From Alistipes putredinis (GTDB taxonomy: Bacteria; Bacteroidota; Bacteroidia; Bacteroidales; Rikenellaceae), in contig CP091730.1 in the NCBI GenBank assembly GCA_022009915.1, forward strand, positions 1,798,001-1,862,000: a DNA stretch of 64,000 nucleotides, in the 5' to 3' direction. Position 1 is the stretch's first letter. Each line of letters begins with the position of its first letter. This document shows, one piece after another, positions 46,197 through 54,962 of this stretch. Under the pieces are notes generated by a model, which had not been told where the DNA came from, ran no database searches, and saw nothing but the letters and a program-made list of their open reading frames with translations. The position numbers and the translations under genes were made by a program.

Positions 46197-48018
46197 ATGG
46201 AAGAAAACAAAACTTCTAAGGTATCCAACGAGAATTTCGACTGGAACGCCTACGAAAACGACCTTGACGTCTACAACGAGCCGAAGGAAGCAATCACCGA
46301 GAAGTACGACCAGACCCTCTCGAAGGTTCAGGTAGGCGAAGTGGTTGAAGGTACCGTCATAGGTATCAACAAACGCGAAGTGGTGGTAAATATCGGCTAC
46401 AAGTCCGAGGGTATCATCCCCGCCACCGAGTTCCGTTACAACCCCGATTTGGCTATCGGAGAAAAAGTCGAAGTGTTCGTAGAGAGCGCAGAGAACAAGA
46501 AAGGCCAGCTGGCCCTCTCCCACAAAAAAGCACGTCAGCTTAAAAGTTGGGACAGAGTCAATCAGGCTAGGGATAACAACGAAATCATCAAGGGTTACAT
46601 CAAATGCCGTACAAAGGGCGGTATGATTGTGGACGTATTCGGAATCGAAGCATTCCTCCCCGGTTCGCAAATCGACGTAAAACCCATTCGCGACTACGAC
46701 ATCTACGTGGACAAGACCATGGAGTTCAAGGTCGACAAAAATCAATCAGGAGTACCGCAACGTCGTCGTTTCGCACAAGGCTCTTATCGAAGCCGAGCTC
46801 GAAGCGCAGAAGAAGGAAATCATGTCCAAGCTCGAAAAGGGTCAGATACTCGAAGGTACCGTCAAGAACATAACCTCTTACGGCGTATTCATCGACCTTG
46901 GCGGAGTGGACGGTCTCATACACATCACCGACCTGAGCTGGGGCCGCGTAAACCACCCCGAGGAAATCGTTCAGCTCGACCAGAAGTCTCAACGTCGTGA
47001 TTCTGGACTTCGACGATACCAAAAAGCGTATCGCTCTGGGTCTGAAACAACTTACCCCGCATCCGTGGGACGCTTTGGACAAGAACCTCAAAGTGGGCGA
47101 CAAAATCAAAGGTAAGGTGGTCGTTATGGCCGATTACGGCGCATTCGTCGAAGTCGCTCCCGGTATCGAGGGTCTGATTCACGTATCCGAAATGAGTTGG
47201 AGCCAGCACCTGCGTTCGGCTCAGGAGTTCATGAAGGTCGGCGACGAAGTGGAGGCCGTAATCCTCACGCTGGACTACGACGAGAGAAAGATGTCTCTGG
47301 GCACCAAACAGCCTCACTCCCCGATCCGTGGGAAGGCATCGAGACCAAATATCCTGTCGGCAGCAAGCACACCGCAAAGGTTCGCAACTTCACCAATTTC
47401 GGCGTATTCGTCGAGATTGAGGAGGGTATCGACGGACTTATCCACATTTCGGATTTGAGCTGGACCAAGAAAATCAAACATCCGGCAGAGTTCACCCAAA
47501 TCGGCGCAGACATCGACGTAATTGTTCTGGAAATCGACAAGGAGAACCGTCGTCTCAGCCTCGGCCACAAACAGCTCGAAGAGAATCCGTGGGATGAGTT
47601 CGAAGCTCAGTTCGCAGTAGATTCCATTCACGACGGAACAATCACCGAAATCACCGACAAGGGCGCAATCGTTTCTCTCGGCGAGAATGTAGAAGGCTTC
47701 GCTCCTACCAAACAGCTCGTCAAAGAGGACGGCACCACTGCAAAAGTAGGCGAAACGCTTCCGTTCAAGGTTCTGGAATTCTCCAAGACCACCAAGCGCA
47801 TCCACCTCTCGCACACCCGTGTCTTCGAAGAAGCCAAACGTGCCGAGGAGAACGCTGCAAAGGCTGAAAGAAAAGCGGAAGCAGACGACATGAAATCTTC
47901 GGTAAAGAAGATTAACGCGTCGGTGGAGAAAGCCACGCTCGGCGACATCGCCGGTCTGGCAGAGCTGAAAGCCAACTTGCAGGAGGCTGAAAAAGCTGCA
48001 AAGAAAGAACAGGAATAA
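46197..48018 (+). CDS. rpsA: 30S ribosomal protein S1
   Basis: Binds mRNA and helps deliver it to the ribosome. About 605 residues with six S1 (OB-fold) repeats; examples are VGEVVEGTVIGINKREVVV, KGQILEGTVKNITSYGVFI and VGDKIKGKVVVMADYGAFV. A charged, Lys/Ala/Glu-rich tail of ~75 residues ends the protein. Four insertions interrupt this essential gene: 46737-46741, 46985-46989, 47310-47314 and near 47320. Two of them fall inside expected AGCT sites. A strong promoter lies upstream and rnz follows by 30 bases. Confidence 0.95.
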
Positions 48019-48048
48019 TTCCCGCCCGAGCGGAGGCGCAAAAGGCCA

Positions 48049-48975
48049 ATGTCTTTCGAAGTAACCATACTCGGCAACGGCGCGGCACTCCCGACGGCAA
48101 CCAAACATCCGGCTGCTCACGTACTCAATGTACGTGAGCAGTTTTATTTGATAGACTGCGGCGAAGGCACTCAGATACAGCTCATTCGTGCAGGCATCAA
48201 CCCTCAGAGGATAAACGCCGTATTCATCTCGCACCTGCACGGCGACCATCTGTACGGTCTGTTTCCGCTGATTTCGACGCTGGCACTGCAAGGCCGCCAG
48301 ACACCGCTGCGCGTATTCGGGCCTAATCCGCTCGGCAAGATTATAGACAATCATTTGCGCTATTTCGACACGGGAATCAAGTACGAGATTATCTTCACGC
48401 CGGTAGATACCCGGACGCACGCGATGATATTCGAGAACAAGGTGATGGAGGTCTACTCCGTTCCGTTAAGGCACAGAGTGCCGGCGTGCGGCTACATGTT
48501 TCGTGAGAAAAACTCCCGAGCCTGAACGTGCGCAAGGAGATGATAGACTTTTACGCACTCGATCTCAAACAGATTCTGGCGGTCAAACGAGGCGAAGACA
48601 TAATCACGGAAAGCGGCGAAACGATACCTAACGGCCGCCTCTCATATCTGCCATATACGCCGCGAAGCTATGCCTATCTGAGCGACACCCAATACTCTGC
48701 GAAAGCAGCCGCGACAGTCAAGGGTGCGGACCTGCTCTACCACGAAGCGACATTCCGCATTTCGGACAAGGCACTGGCCCGCCAAACCGGACACAGCACA
48801 ACCGCCGATGCGGCAAAGGCGGCACTGAAAGCCGATGCAGGACATCTGCTCATAGGACACATATCCAACCGATACAAAAACACCGAAGAGGTAATAGCCG
48901 AAGTACGAAGCATCTTCCCGAACTCCGACATAGCTGCCGAGTTGCAGACATACAAAATCGAAAAAGAAACGATAG
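48049..48975 (+). CDS. rnz: Ribonuclease Z
   Basis: Zinc endonuclease that trims tRNA 3' ends. About 308 residues. ISHLHGDHLYGL is the HxHxDH motif, DCGEGTQIQL the upstream loop, and LLYHEATF and GHSTTADAAKAA the remaining metal and histidine ligands. An extra base near 48511 splits it, and an extra A in 48961-48965 hides the natural end; correcting that gives ELQTYKIEKKR and TAG at 48973. Follows rpsA by 30 bases. Confidence 0.9.
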
Positions 48976-49080
48976 ATGCGTCGGACTTTTATTTCATTCC
49001 GTCGTTTTTTTGTATTCTGTATTATTCTCATTTCCCTTTCGAAAAAAATATGCCGTCATGTCATTCTGCCGACATATCGT

Positions 49081-49113
49081 TTGGGGGATTTCAGGCTTTT
49101 ATCGTAAATTTAC
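49081..49113 (+). promoter_or_regulatory. Candidate promoter for the Gfo/Idh-isomerase pair
   Basis: TTTG (49081-49084) and TAAATTTA (49106-49113) are 21 bases apart. The -7 matches all but the last base of TAnnTTTG. The ATG follows at 49136. Confidence 0.45.
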
Positions 49114-49135
49114 GAGGTTAAAAATCGCAAAGCTA

Positions 49136-50350
49136 TGGACAGGCGGGAATTTTTTTGAAGGTATTCGCTGCTTCGACAGCGTTCTCGATGCTCAGGCCCA
49201 TGGATATAATGGCCGGAGAGAAAATCAACAGGCCTCTTCGCATCGGCTTCATAGGTACCGTAAGCCGCGGCACGAGCGTCGTAACAGCCATGAGCCACAA
49301 TAACAACATCGAAATCTATGCTCTGGCAGACCTGTTCCGCGACCGGATAGACGATGTAAAACCGCAGCTCGACAAACTCAACGCCGCAAAGGGATTGCCT
49401 CCGGTAGCCGAAGAGAACATTTACGTAGGCGGCGACGCTTACAAGAAACTTCTGCGCGACAAACAGGTGGATGCCGTCATCATCTCGACACCTGCATACG
49501 CCCACCCGATGATTTTCGAAACGGCCGTCAAAGCGCACAAACACGTCTATTGCGAAAAGCCGTCGGCTCCCGACGTGTGGGGGACAAGACGCATGATGAA
49601 AGCGGCACGCGGCGTGAGAAACCTGTCTTTGGTACTCGGATTCCAAGTGCGCTACGCTTCGGCATACGACGAAATGATTCGCAGGATTCACAACGGAGAT
49701 ATAGGCGAGGTGCTCACCGCACAACTATACTACAACGGAAGCGGCGGCGGTGGGAAACGTCCGGCGGTGGAAAACGACGAATTTCGCATACGCAACCATT
49801 TCCAGTATCTGGCCCTTTCGGGCGGTATACTCAATGACCAAGGAATACATATTCTGGATATATGCAACGACGTTCTGAACGCCGTACCACAATACGCGCT
49901 CGGCATAGGCAACGACAAAGGCAGACGTTACGAATACGGAGACACGCTGACCAACTATCATGTCGTATACGGTTATCCCAACGGTGTGAACGTGTCGATA
50001 CAGTCGTTACAGATAGGCAGCCGTTTCGGAGACGTCTGCGCCAGATTCTTCGGCACCAAAGGCATGGCCGAGGCCCACTACTCCGGCGGCGTATTCATCA
50101 CGGGCGAAAACAAATGGGACTCGGGGGCAGACAATGCGCTCTCGGATGCGGATGCCAACAAAGGCCGCTCGTTCTTGGACAGCATCGTAAACAAGGCCTA
50201 TATCAACCAGATAGAGAGTGCCTGCAACTCGACGCTTACAGCCATGCTCGGCCGCGAAGCCGTTTTTGAAAGGCAGAAAACTGACATGGGATGAGATGTT
50301 GGAGGAAAAATCAGCGCTACGGCCAGCAACCCGATTTAAGCAAATTCTAA
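49136..50350 (+). CDS. Exported Gfo/Idh/MocA family oxidoreductase
   Basis: About 404 residues. The N terminus MDRREFFKVFAASTAFSM is a twin-arginine signal (RREFFK), so the protein is probably exported folded with its NAD(P) cofactor. The Rossmann turn GFIGTVSRGTS and the CEKPSAPDVWG motif mark the family; the C-terminal domain reads TWDEMLEENQRYG after correction. Frame breaks: an extra T at 49151-49156 right in the signal, an extra A near 50278 and another near 50317. Sugar substrate is unknown. The next gene encodes an exported TIM-barrel isomerase, a pairing used in oxidative (3-keto) sugar conversion. Confidence 0.8.
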
Positions 50351-50374
50351 TTCTCAAAAAAACATAAAAAGCAC

Positions 50375-51247
50375 ATGAAAAACAATTAAAAAGATTTCTT
50401 GCCGGTGTACTTGCCGTAGCGGGCATATCAACCGCTTCGGCACAGGACATTACTGTCGGACTTTTGTGCGGAGGAATGGGCAACCCCGATGCCGCACTGA
50501 AAAACTGCACGACGCAGGATTCAAGGCCTGCCAGATAGGATTCAACACCTCGTGGGATCAGGCTTTCGCCGACCAAGCTCAAAGAACTCATGCAGAAATA
50601 CGACGTGAAGGTCAGCGCGATGATTTACTGCACCCCGGGCGGACGCTGGAACTTTCTGGAAGGTCCCGAGACAATCGGTCTCGTTCCGCCGCTGAACAGG
50701 CTGCGCTATTTAGACAACTACAAGAAAGCCATAGACTTCTGTGCAATGGCCGGTATTCCCGCATTCCACTCGCACTTCGGGTTCATTCCCGAAGAGCCCA
50801 CCAACGAGCTCTACCCCGGATTCATTGCGACGATGAAAGACCTCGCATCGTATGCAAAGGAAAAAGGCGTGATGATTTACTGCGAAACAGGTCAGGAAAC
50901 CCCGACCACGCTTATACGTGCAATCACCGACATCGGAACGTGTAACGTATTCGTAAACTGCGACGTGGCCAATCTCATACTCTACGGCAAGGCCAATCCG
51001 GTGGATGCAATCCGTCAGTTCGGTCCGCTGCTCAAAGAGCTCCACGCAAAGGACGGCAAGTATCCGACCAATCCCTATTACCTCGGTCGCGAGACCAAGA
51101 TTCCGGAAGGCGACGTGAACTTCCCCGAAGTTGTCAAAGCCCTCAAAGACATAGGGTTCAAGGGAGTGATGACAATTGAATGCGAGTCTTAGCGGCGACA
51201 ACAACGACTATGTTCTGGAAACCAAAAAGTATCTGGACAAAAACTAA
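50375..51247 (+). CDS. Exported sugar phosphate isomerase/epimerase-like TIM barrel
   Basis: About 290 residues. After restoring one A near 50383 the N terminus is a signal peptide (KRFLAGVLAVAGISTASAQ). The xylose-isomerase-like barrel shows candidate metal ligands in IYCETGQE, FVNCDVANL, ELHAKDGKYP and MTIECE. Indels: missing A near 50508, extra C near 50575 and an insertion at 51185-51189 inside an expected AGCT. Located 24 bases after the Gfo/Idh gene, with a strong terminator after it, so the two form a two-gene operon. Confidence 0.8.
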
Positions 51248-51296
51248 TCAAGGATACCTACAAAAAGAAATAACCGATATTTCGACAGTATGCTTT

Positions 51297-51336
51297 CAAG
51301 CGGCTCGACGTACACCGGAATCGAGCCGCTTGTTTT
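51297..51336 (+). terminator. Intrinsic terminator after the isomerase gene
   Basis: A perfect 12-bp stem (51297-51308 pairs with 51321-51332) with a 12-base loop, followed by TTTT, 50 bases past the stop. Confidence 0.85.
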
Positions 51337-51350
51337 AACCCCTCGGCATT

Positions 51351-51804
51351 ATGAGACATTACCTAATCATATTTTTTTCGTATGTATATTCTCGCACGGA
51401 ATATCATATGGCATGGTTACAGATACCCTCGACATTAAAAAAATACCAGAATTTCCGAAAGATATGTCGATTCCGTATTGAACACTATTCTTGAAATAGC
51501 AATGCCCGCCCAAGAGAACTTCAAACTATACCCTACCGAAAACATGTGGACTTTTCTGAAACTCGATACGCGAACTGGAAAAATATGGCAGTTGCAATAC
51601 GATGTACAAGGCTATAAGCAAACGGAAGTTTCGGTAAACAGCGACATTGTCTACAACAATAAACCAGGCCGCTTTGAATTGTATGCGACACAAAACATGT
51701 ATAACTTCCTACTTATAGACAAGGTATACGGAAACGTATATCAAGTTCAATGGTCTGCCAATGAAAAAAATCGAGGTATAGTCCATACATATATTCACAG
51801 ATAA
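51351..51804 (+). CDS. Small secreted protein with two internal repeats
   Basis: About 150 residues, family not recognised by name. The ATG at 51351 opens a hydrophobic leader (HYLIIFFVCIFSHGISYG). The mature part contains two copies of a ~30-residue unit, FKLYPTENMWTFLKLDTRTG and FELYATQNMYNFLLIDKVYG, each ending in a Gln-aromatic strand (IWQLQYDV, VYQVQW). The repeat looks like a beta-blade or beta-hairpin unit. Two indels are needed: an extra T in the 7-base run near 51372-51378 and a lost base near 51463. A+T content is higher than in its neighbours, so acquisition by transfer is possible. GNAT gene starts 14 bases later. Confidence 0.5.
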
Positions 51805-51817
51805 CTCTCGACGGCGA

Positions 51818-52259
51818 ATGACGATACGCGAATATTCTCTTTCGGAAGAGCGGCCGACGGCTCGGCTGCTGGAAATATGGCGGCAGTCGGTTACGGCGAC
51901 GCACAAATTTCTGTCCGCTGCCGACATCGAAAACATCGCGGCTTACGTTCCCGAAGCAATCGCCCGAATGCTCCCTTATAGCCGTACTCGAAGACGAGAA
52001 CGGAGCAGCAGTCGGTTTTGCGGGCGTCATGCACAACAAATTAGAAATGCTTTTCCTGCATCCCGACGTTCGAGGCGCTGGTTACGGCAAACAGATAGTA
52101 CGGCATCTTATCGACAAACACTCTGTGAATTACGTCTGCGTAAACGAACAGAATCCCGAAGCCGCAGGGTTTTACCGACATATGGGATTCCGGCTTTTCA
52201 AGCGTGACGAAACCGACGAGCAAGGCGGGCCGTTCCCGATTCTGCATATGAAACTCTGA
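51818..52259 (+). CDS. GNAT family N-acetyltransferase
   Basis: About 147 residues. The acetyl-CoA loop is VRGAGYGKQIV (Q/RxxGxG/A) and the C-terminal half shows the usual NPEAAGFYRHMGF. Acceptor unknown. One indel near 51975 separates the N-terminal third. ATG at 51818, 14 bases after the repeat protein gene. Confidence 0.8.
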
Positions 52260-52341
52260 ACCCAGCAAAAGCGATTTACTGCATCCGTTTTTGCCTGCCG
52301 GCGAAATTCATACGACAGCCCGATATTATTAAAGACTGCCA

Positions 52342-53085
52342 ATGGTATCGGACATTCGCTATTTTTCCATGATTTTTATTACCTTTATCTCACACCAAAC
52401 ACATTTGAAGACAGACAAGATACGCCGTCAGTTCGATTCTATTGCCGAGAAATACGACGAAGGCAGGAGGTGCTTCATCCCTTGCTTCGACGACTATTAT
52501 GTAAACTCGATAAGCCTGTTGAAGGAGATTGTGCCCGAGGCGAAGAAGATTGCAGACTTGGGCGCCGGAACGGGGCTTCTGACCAAGGAGATGTACATGC
52601 TTTATCCCGATGCGCAGTTCACGCTCATCGACATTTCGGACGACATGCTCGAAGTTGCACGCCGACGTTTTGCAGGTCTGGAAGGCTTCAACTTCAAGGC
52701 GGCGGACTATTCGCACGACTTGCCGGACGGCTGCGACATCATCTGCTCGGCTCTCTCAATCCACCACTTGACTGATGAACTGAAACGGCAGGCTCTATCG
52801 CACTATTTTTCGAAGCATTGCCGGAAGGAGGCGTGCTCATCAACCTCGACCAGTTCAAGGCCGACTCTCCTGTAATAGACAAGGCTTGGACCGATTGGTG
52901 GATAAATTATATCGACCGCAGCGCCATAACTGCCGAGGAAAAGGCCAAATGGCTTGAACGCAAAAAATTGGACCGAGAGAACAGTGTGGCCGCAACGCTC
53001 GGAATGCTCCGAGAAGCAGGTTTTTGCTCAGGCAGAATGCGTATATGAATTCATGAAATTCGCCACGGTTATAGCAGTAAAATAG
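52342..53085 (+). CDS. Class I SAM-dependent methyltransferase
   Basis: About 247 residues. IADLGAGTGLLTKEM is SAM motif I, LIDISDDMLEVA the acidic strand-2 end and CSALSIHHLTD motif II; the fold resembles ubiquinone/menaquinone-type methyltransferases. Acceptor unknown. Insertions at 52800-52804 (expected AGCT), in the adjacent T run near 52806-52810 and near 53023 break it; corrected it ends FMKFATVIAVK. The start is uncertain: ATG at 52342 adds ~20 residues before the conserved part, and a TTG at 52405 is the alternative. Confidence 0.75.
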
Positions 53086-53098
53086 TAAAGTCCTCAGC

Positions 53099-53644
53099 AT
53101 GGAAACACTGCGCAGCCTGCTCGAAGAGCGATTCGGCAAAGAGATGAACGCGACAATCGGCCGCATCATCGTCAGCGAAAATATGTGGGACAAGGCTATG
53201 GGACTTGTTTCGGATGCTGATGCACAGGTCGCATTCCGCGCAGCATGGGCGCTGCAATGGGCCATGGAACATGCCGGCAGGCCGCTTACGGACTATTCAT
53301 GTCATATCGTCGGAACATTCCTTAATTCGCAAAACGGGAGCGTGCAGAGAATATACTCGAAACTGCTGCTCGAAGTGATGCGCAAAACGGATTTCGACGA
53401 CATCACCAACCGGCGCATAGCCGAAAAATCATTCGACCTGCTGCTCGACGCAAAAACCAAAGTAGCCGTCAAAGTCTGGCTCATGGAGATATCGGAATCG
53501 CTATCCAGCAAGATAGATTACGTGGCCGAGAATCTGGCCGAGTGCATTTCGCGGCTCTCCGAAGCGCCCGACTGCACTCCGGCAATGACTTCTCACGCCC
53601 GAAAGGTCCTCTTGCGCATAAGAAACGTTCAGCCGCGGATATAA
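53099..53644 (+). CDS. HEAT-repeat-like helical protein of unknown function
   Basis: 181 intact residues, nearly all helix, in antiparallel pairs resembling HEAT/ARM repeats (AFRAAWALQWAMEHAG, RIYSKLLLEVMRKTDF, AVKVWLMEISESLSSK). No catalytic motif, signal or membrane segment. The shape suggests a protein- or nucleic-acid-binding scaffold, possibly related to DNA alkylation repair folds, but I cannot assign a family. It follows the methyltransferase stop by 13 bases and may be co-transcribed. Confidence 0.6.
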   Translation: METLRSLLEERFGKEMNATIGRIIVSENMWDKAMGLVSDADAQVAFRAAWALQWAMEHAGRPLTDYSCHIVGTFLNSQNGSVQRIYSKLLLEVMRKTDFDDITNRRIAEKSFDLLLDAKTKVAVKVWLMEISESLSSKIDYVAENLAECISRLSEAPDCTPAMTSHARKVLLRIRNVQPRI

Positions 53645-53691
53645 CGCGCCAAGACACTTTCAAGCCTTTATGTAAAACGCCGTATTTTAAC

Positions 53692-53699
53692 TATTTTTG
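53692..53699 (+). promoter_or_regulatory. Candidate -7 promoter element for the Crp/Fnr gene
   Basis: TATTTTTG fits TAnnTTTG and lies 14 bases upstream of the ATG at 53714, implying a very short leader. A TTTA at 53667-53670 is the nearest -33-like element. Confidence 0.45.
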
Positions 53700-53713
53700 C
53701 AGATATACCAAGT

Positions 53714-54214
53714 ATGGAAGAGAGCGAACGCATCATACGAATCCCGCCGAAAACGTCTTTACTCGACGAGGGGGATATCGCCGAGAATATATACATCATC
53801 CGGCAAGGTTGTTTACGGCTGTGGTTCAATGACAACGGCAAAGATATAACCTTCCAATTCTTCTTCGAGGGCGAGATGGTCGCCTCGTTCGACAGCCTGC
53901 ATTTCGCCACTCCGAGCCTGTTCACTCTGGAAAGTATCGAAAGCTCGGAAGTGGAGGTTATCGCCAAGGAACGATTCTACGAGATGATAGAAAAAGATGC
54001 GGCCCTACGCAAAAAGTATGAAAACAAGCTAATCGAGCGATTCCACACCTACCAACAGCTTTTCCTGTCACGAATAAAAAACACCCCGAAGCAGAGATAC
54101 GAGGAGCTTTTGAGCAAACGCCCCGACATCGTAAGCAGAGTGCCGCAGCACTACATCGCTTCGTATCTCGGCATCACACCGGTTTCCCTGAGCCGTATCC
54201 GCAGTCGCAAATGA
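53714..54214 (+). CDS. Crp/Fnr-type transcriptional regulator
   Basis: 166 intact residues, slightly short. The cyclic-nucleotide-binding-like barrel (DEGDIAENIYIIRQGCLRL) is followed by a long helix and a reduced helix-turn-helix (VPQHYIASYLGITPVSLSRI). The strict cAMP phosphate-binding signature is absent, as in most Bacteroidota Crp/Fnr proteins, and there is no N-terminal FNR cysteine cluster. It lies directly upstream of a DUF4405 membrane gene, and a palindrome between them could be its operator. Confidence 0.85.
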   Translation: MEESERIIRIPPKTSLLDEGDIAENIYIIRQGCLRLWFNDNGKDITFQFFFEGEMVASFDSLHFATPSLFTLESIESSEVEVIAKERFYEMIEKDAALRKKYENKLIERFHTYQQLFLSRIKNTPKQRYEELLSKRPDIVSRVPQHYIASYLGITPVSLSRIRSRK

Positions 54215-54221
54215 TTTATTA

Positions 54222-54263
54222 ACGATTGTTATCGTCCGCCGCAAATCACAGGCAGTACCTTTG
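54222..54263 (+). promoter_or_regulatory. Palindromic operator candidate and promoter upstream of the DUF4405 gene
   Basis: ACGAT-N4-ATCGT (54222-54235) is a perfect 5-bp inverted repeat. The -7 element TACCTTTG is at 54256-54263, placing a start site near 54270; the palindrome centre (54228.5) is then about 41.5 bases upstream, the standard site for a Crp/Fnr-type class II activator. Binding by the regulator encoded just upstream is inference. Confidence 0.45.
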
Positions 54264-54286
54264 CCGCAAAAAAGATACTGTCAGTT

Positions 54287-54730
54287 ATGAAACCTGTTTT
54301 TAGAATCGATTTACTGTCGGCCGTCTCGGGGCTATGCACTCTGGTTACGGGCATAATGTTTCATCGCGCCTGACATTTTTCGAGCCATGAAGTCTGGCAC
54401 AACTGGTCTGTGGCACATGTCATTACGAGCATAGTATTCACGGCGGCGATAATCATACACATCAAACAGCACCGGAACTGGTTCGCGGGTCTGCTTAAAA
54501 AATCATCACTGAAAAGAAAAACGGCAATCGTCGTCACGGTCGCATTCCTTGCAGCCGCACTGTCGGACATATACCTGGTGATATTCGTGGAATGGCAAGT
54601 CTCGCTCGCCGGCATCGTCCATTATGCAGCGGGAATAATTCTCGGAATATGCGCCGCTGGGCATATAGCCAAAAGGTGGAGCACACTGGCAAAAGGAGCG
54701 TTCGGAGCGGGCAAAAAGCCGAAGCGATAA
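54287..54730 (+). CDS. DUF4405 membrane protein (cytochrome b-like)
   Basis: About 147 residues with four hydrophobic helices and histidines spaced as in b-haem proteins (FSSHEVWHNWSVAHVI, FTAAIIIHIKQHRNW, ISLAGIVHYAAGIILG-like third helix). A TGA at 54374-54376 interrupts the frame after MFHRA; the frame is the same on both sides, so this is a single substituted codon or a pair of compensating indels rather than a simple frameshift. I annotate it across the stop. A Crp/Fnr gene precedes it. Confidence 0.65.
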
Positions 54731-54886
54731 GCCTGTAACGAAACCGGCCGCCGAGTTCGACGCTTTTTCACTCTAAAAAGGCTCTCTGTTTTGCATCCGG
54801 CCTTTTTCAACCGGCCGTCAGAGCCACGTTCGCCACCATTCATCCATGCGATTCACCACTGCGCACTAACGGTATAACACATTTCA

Positions 54887-54923
54887 CCCTGCCGCGTGTA
54901 CGTCGAAGTGCACAGCGGCAGGG
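54887..54923 (-). terminator. Terminator of secA
   Basis: A 9-bp GC-rich stem (54887-54895 pairs with 54915-54923), extended by partial pairing inside, 40 bases past the secA stop on the minus strand. It also faces the convergent DUF4405 gene. Confidence 0.65.
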
Positions 54924-54962
54924 GATGATTTCTTTTTCAGAGACTTATGCTCCGGGGCTGCT

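Noticed and set aside
48976..49121. Extension of ribonuclease Z to 49121
   Set aside because: The extra ~50 residues are unlike the family and arise from one extra A at 48961-48965; the corrected end at 48975 matches the usual length.
54374..54400. Selenocysteine at the in-frame TGA of the DUF4405 gene
   Set aside because: No convincing SECIS-like hairpin directly follows, the family is not known to use selenocysteine, and there are no selenium genes in the window.
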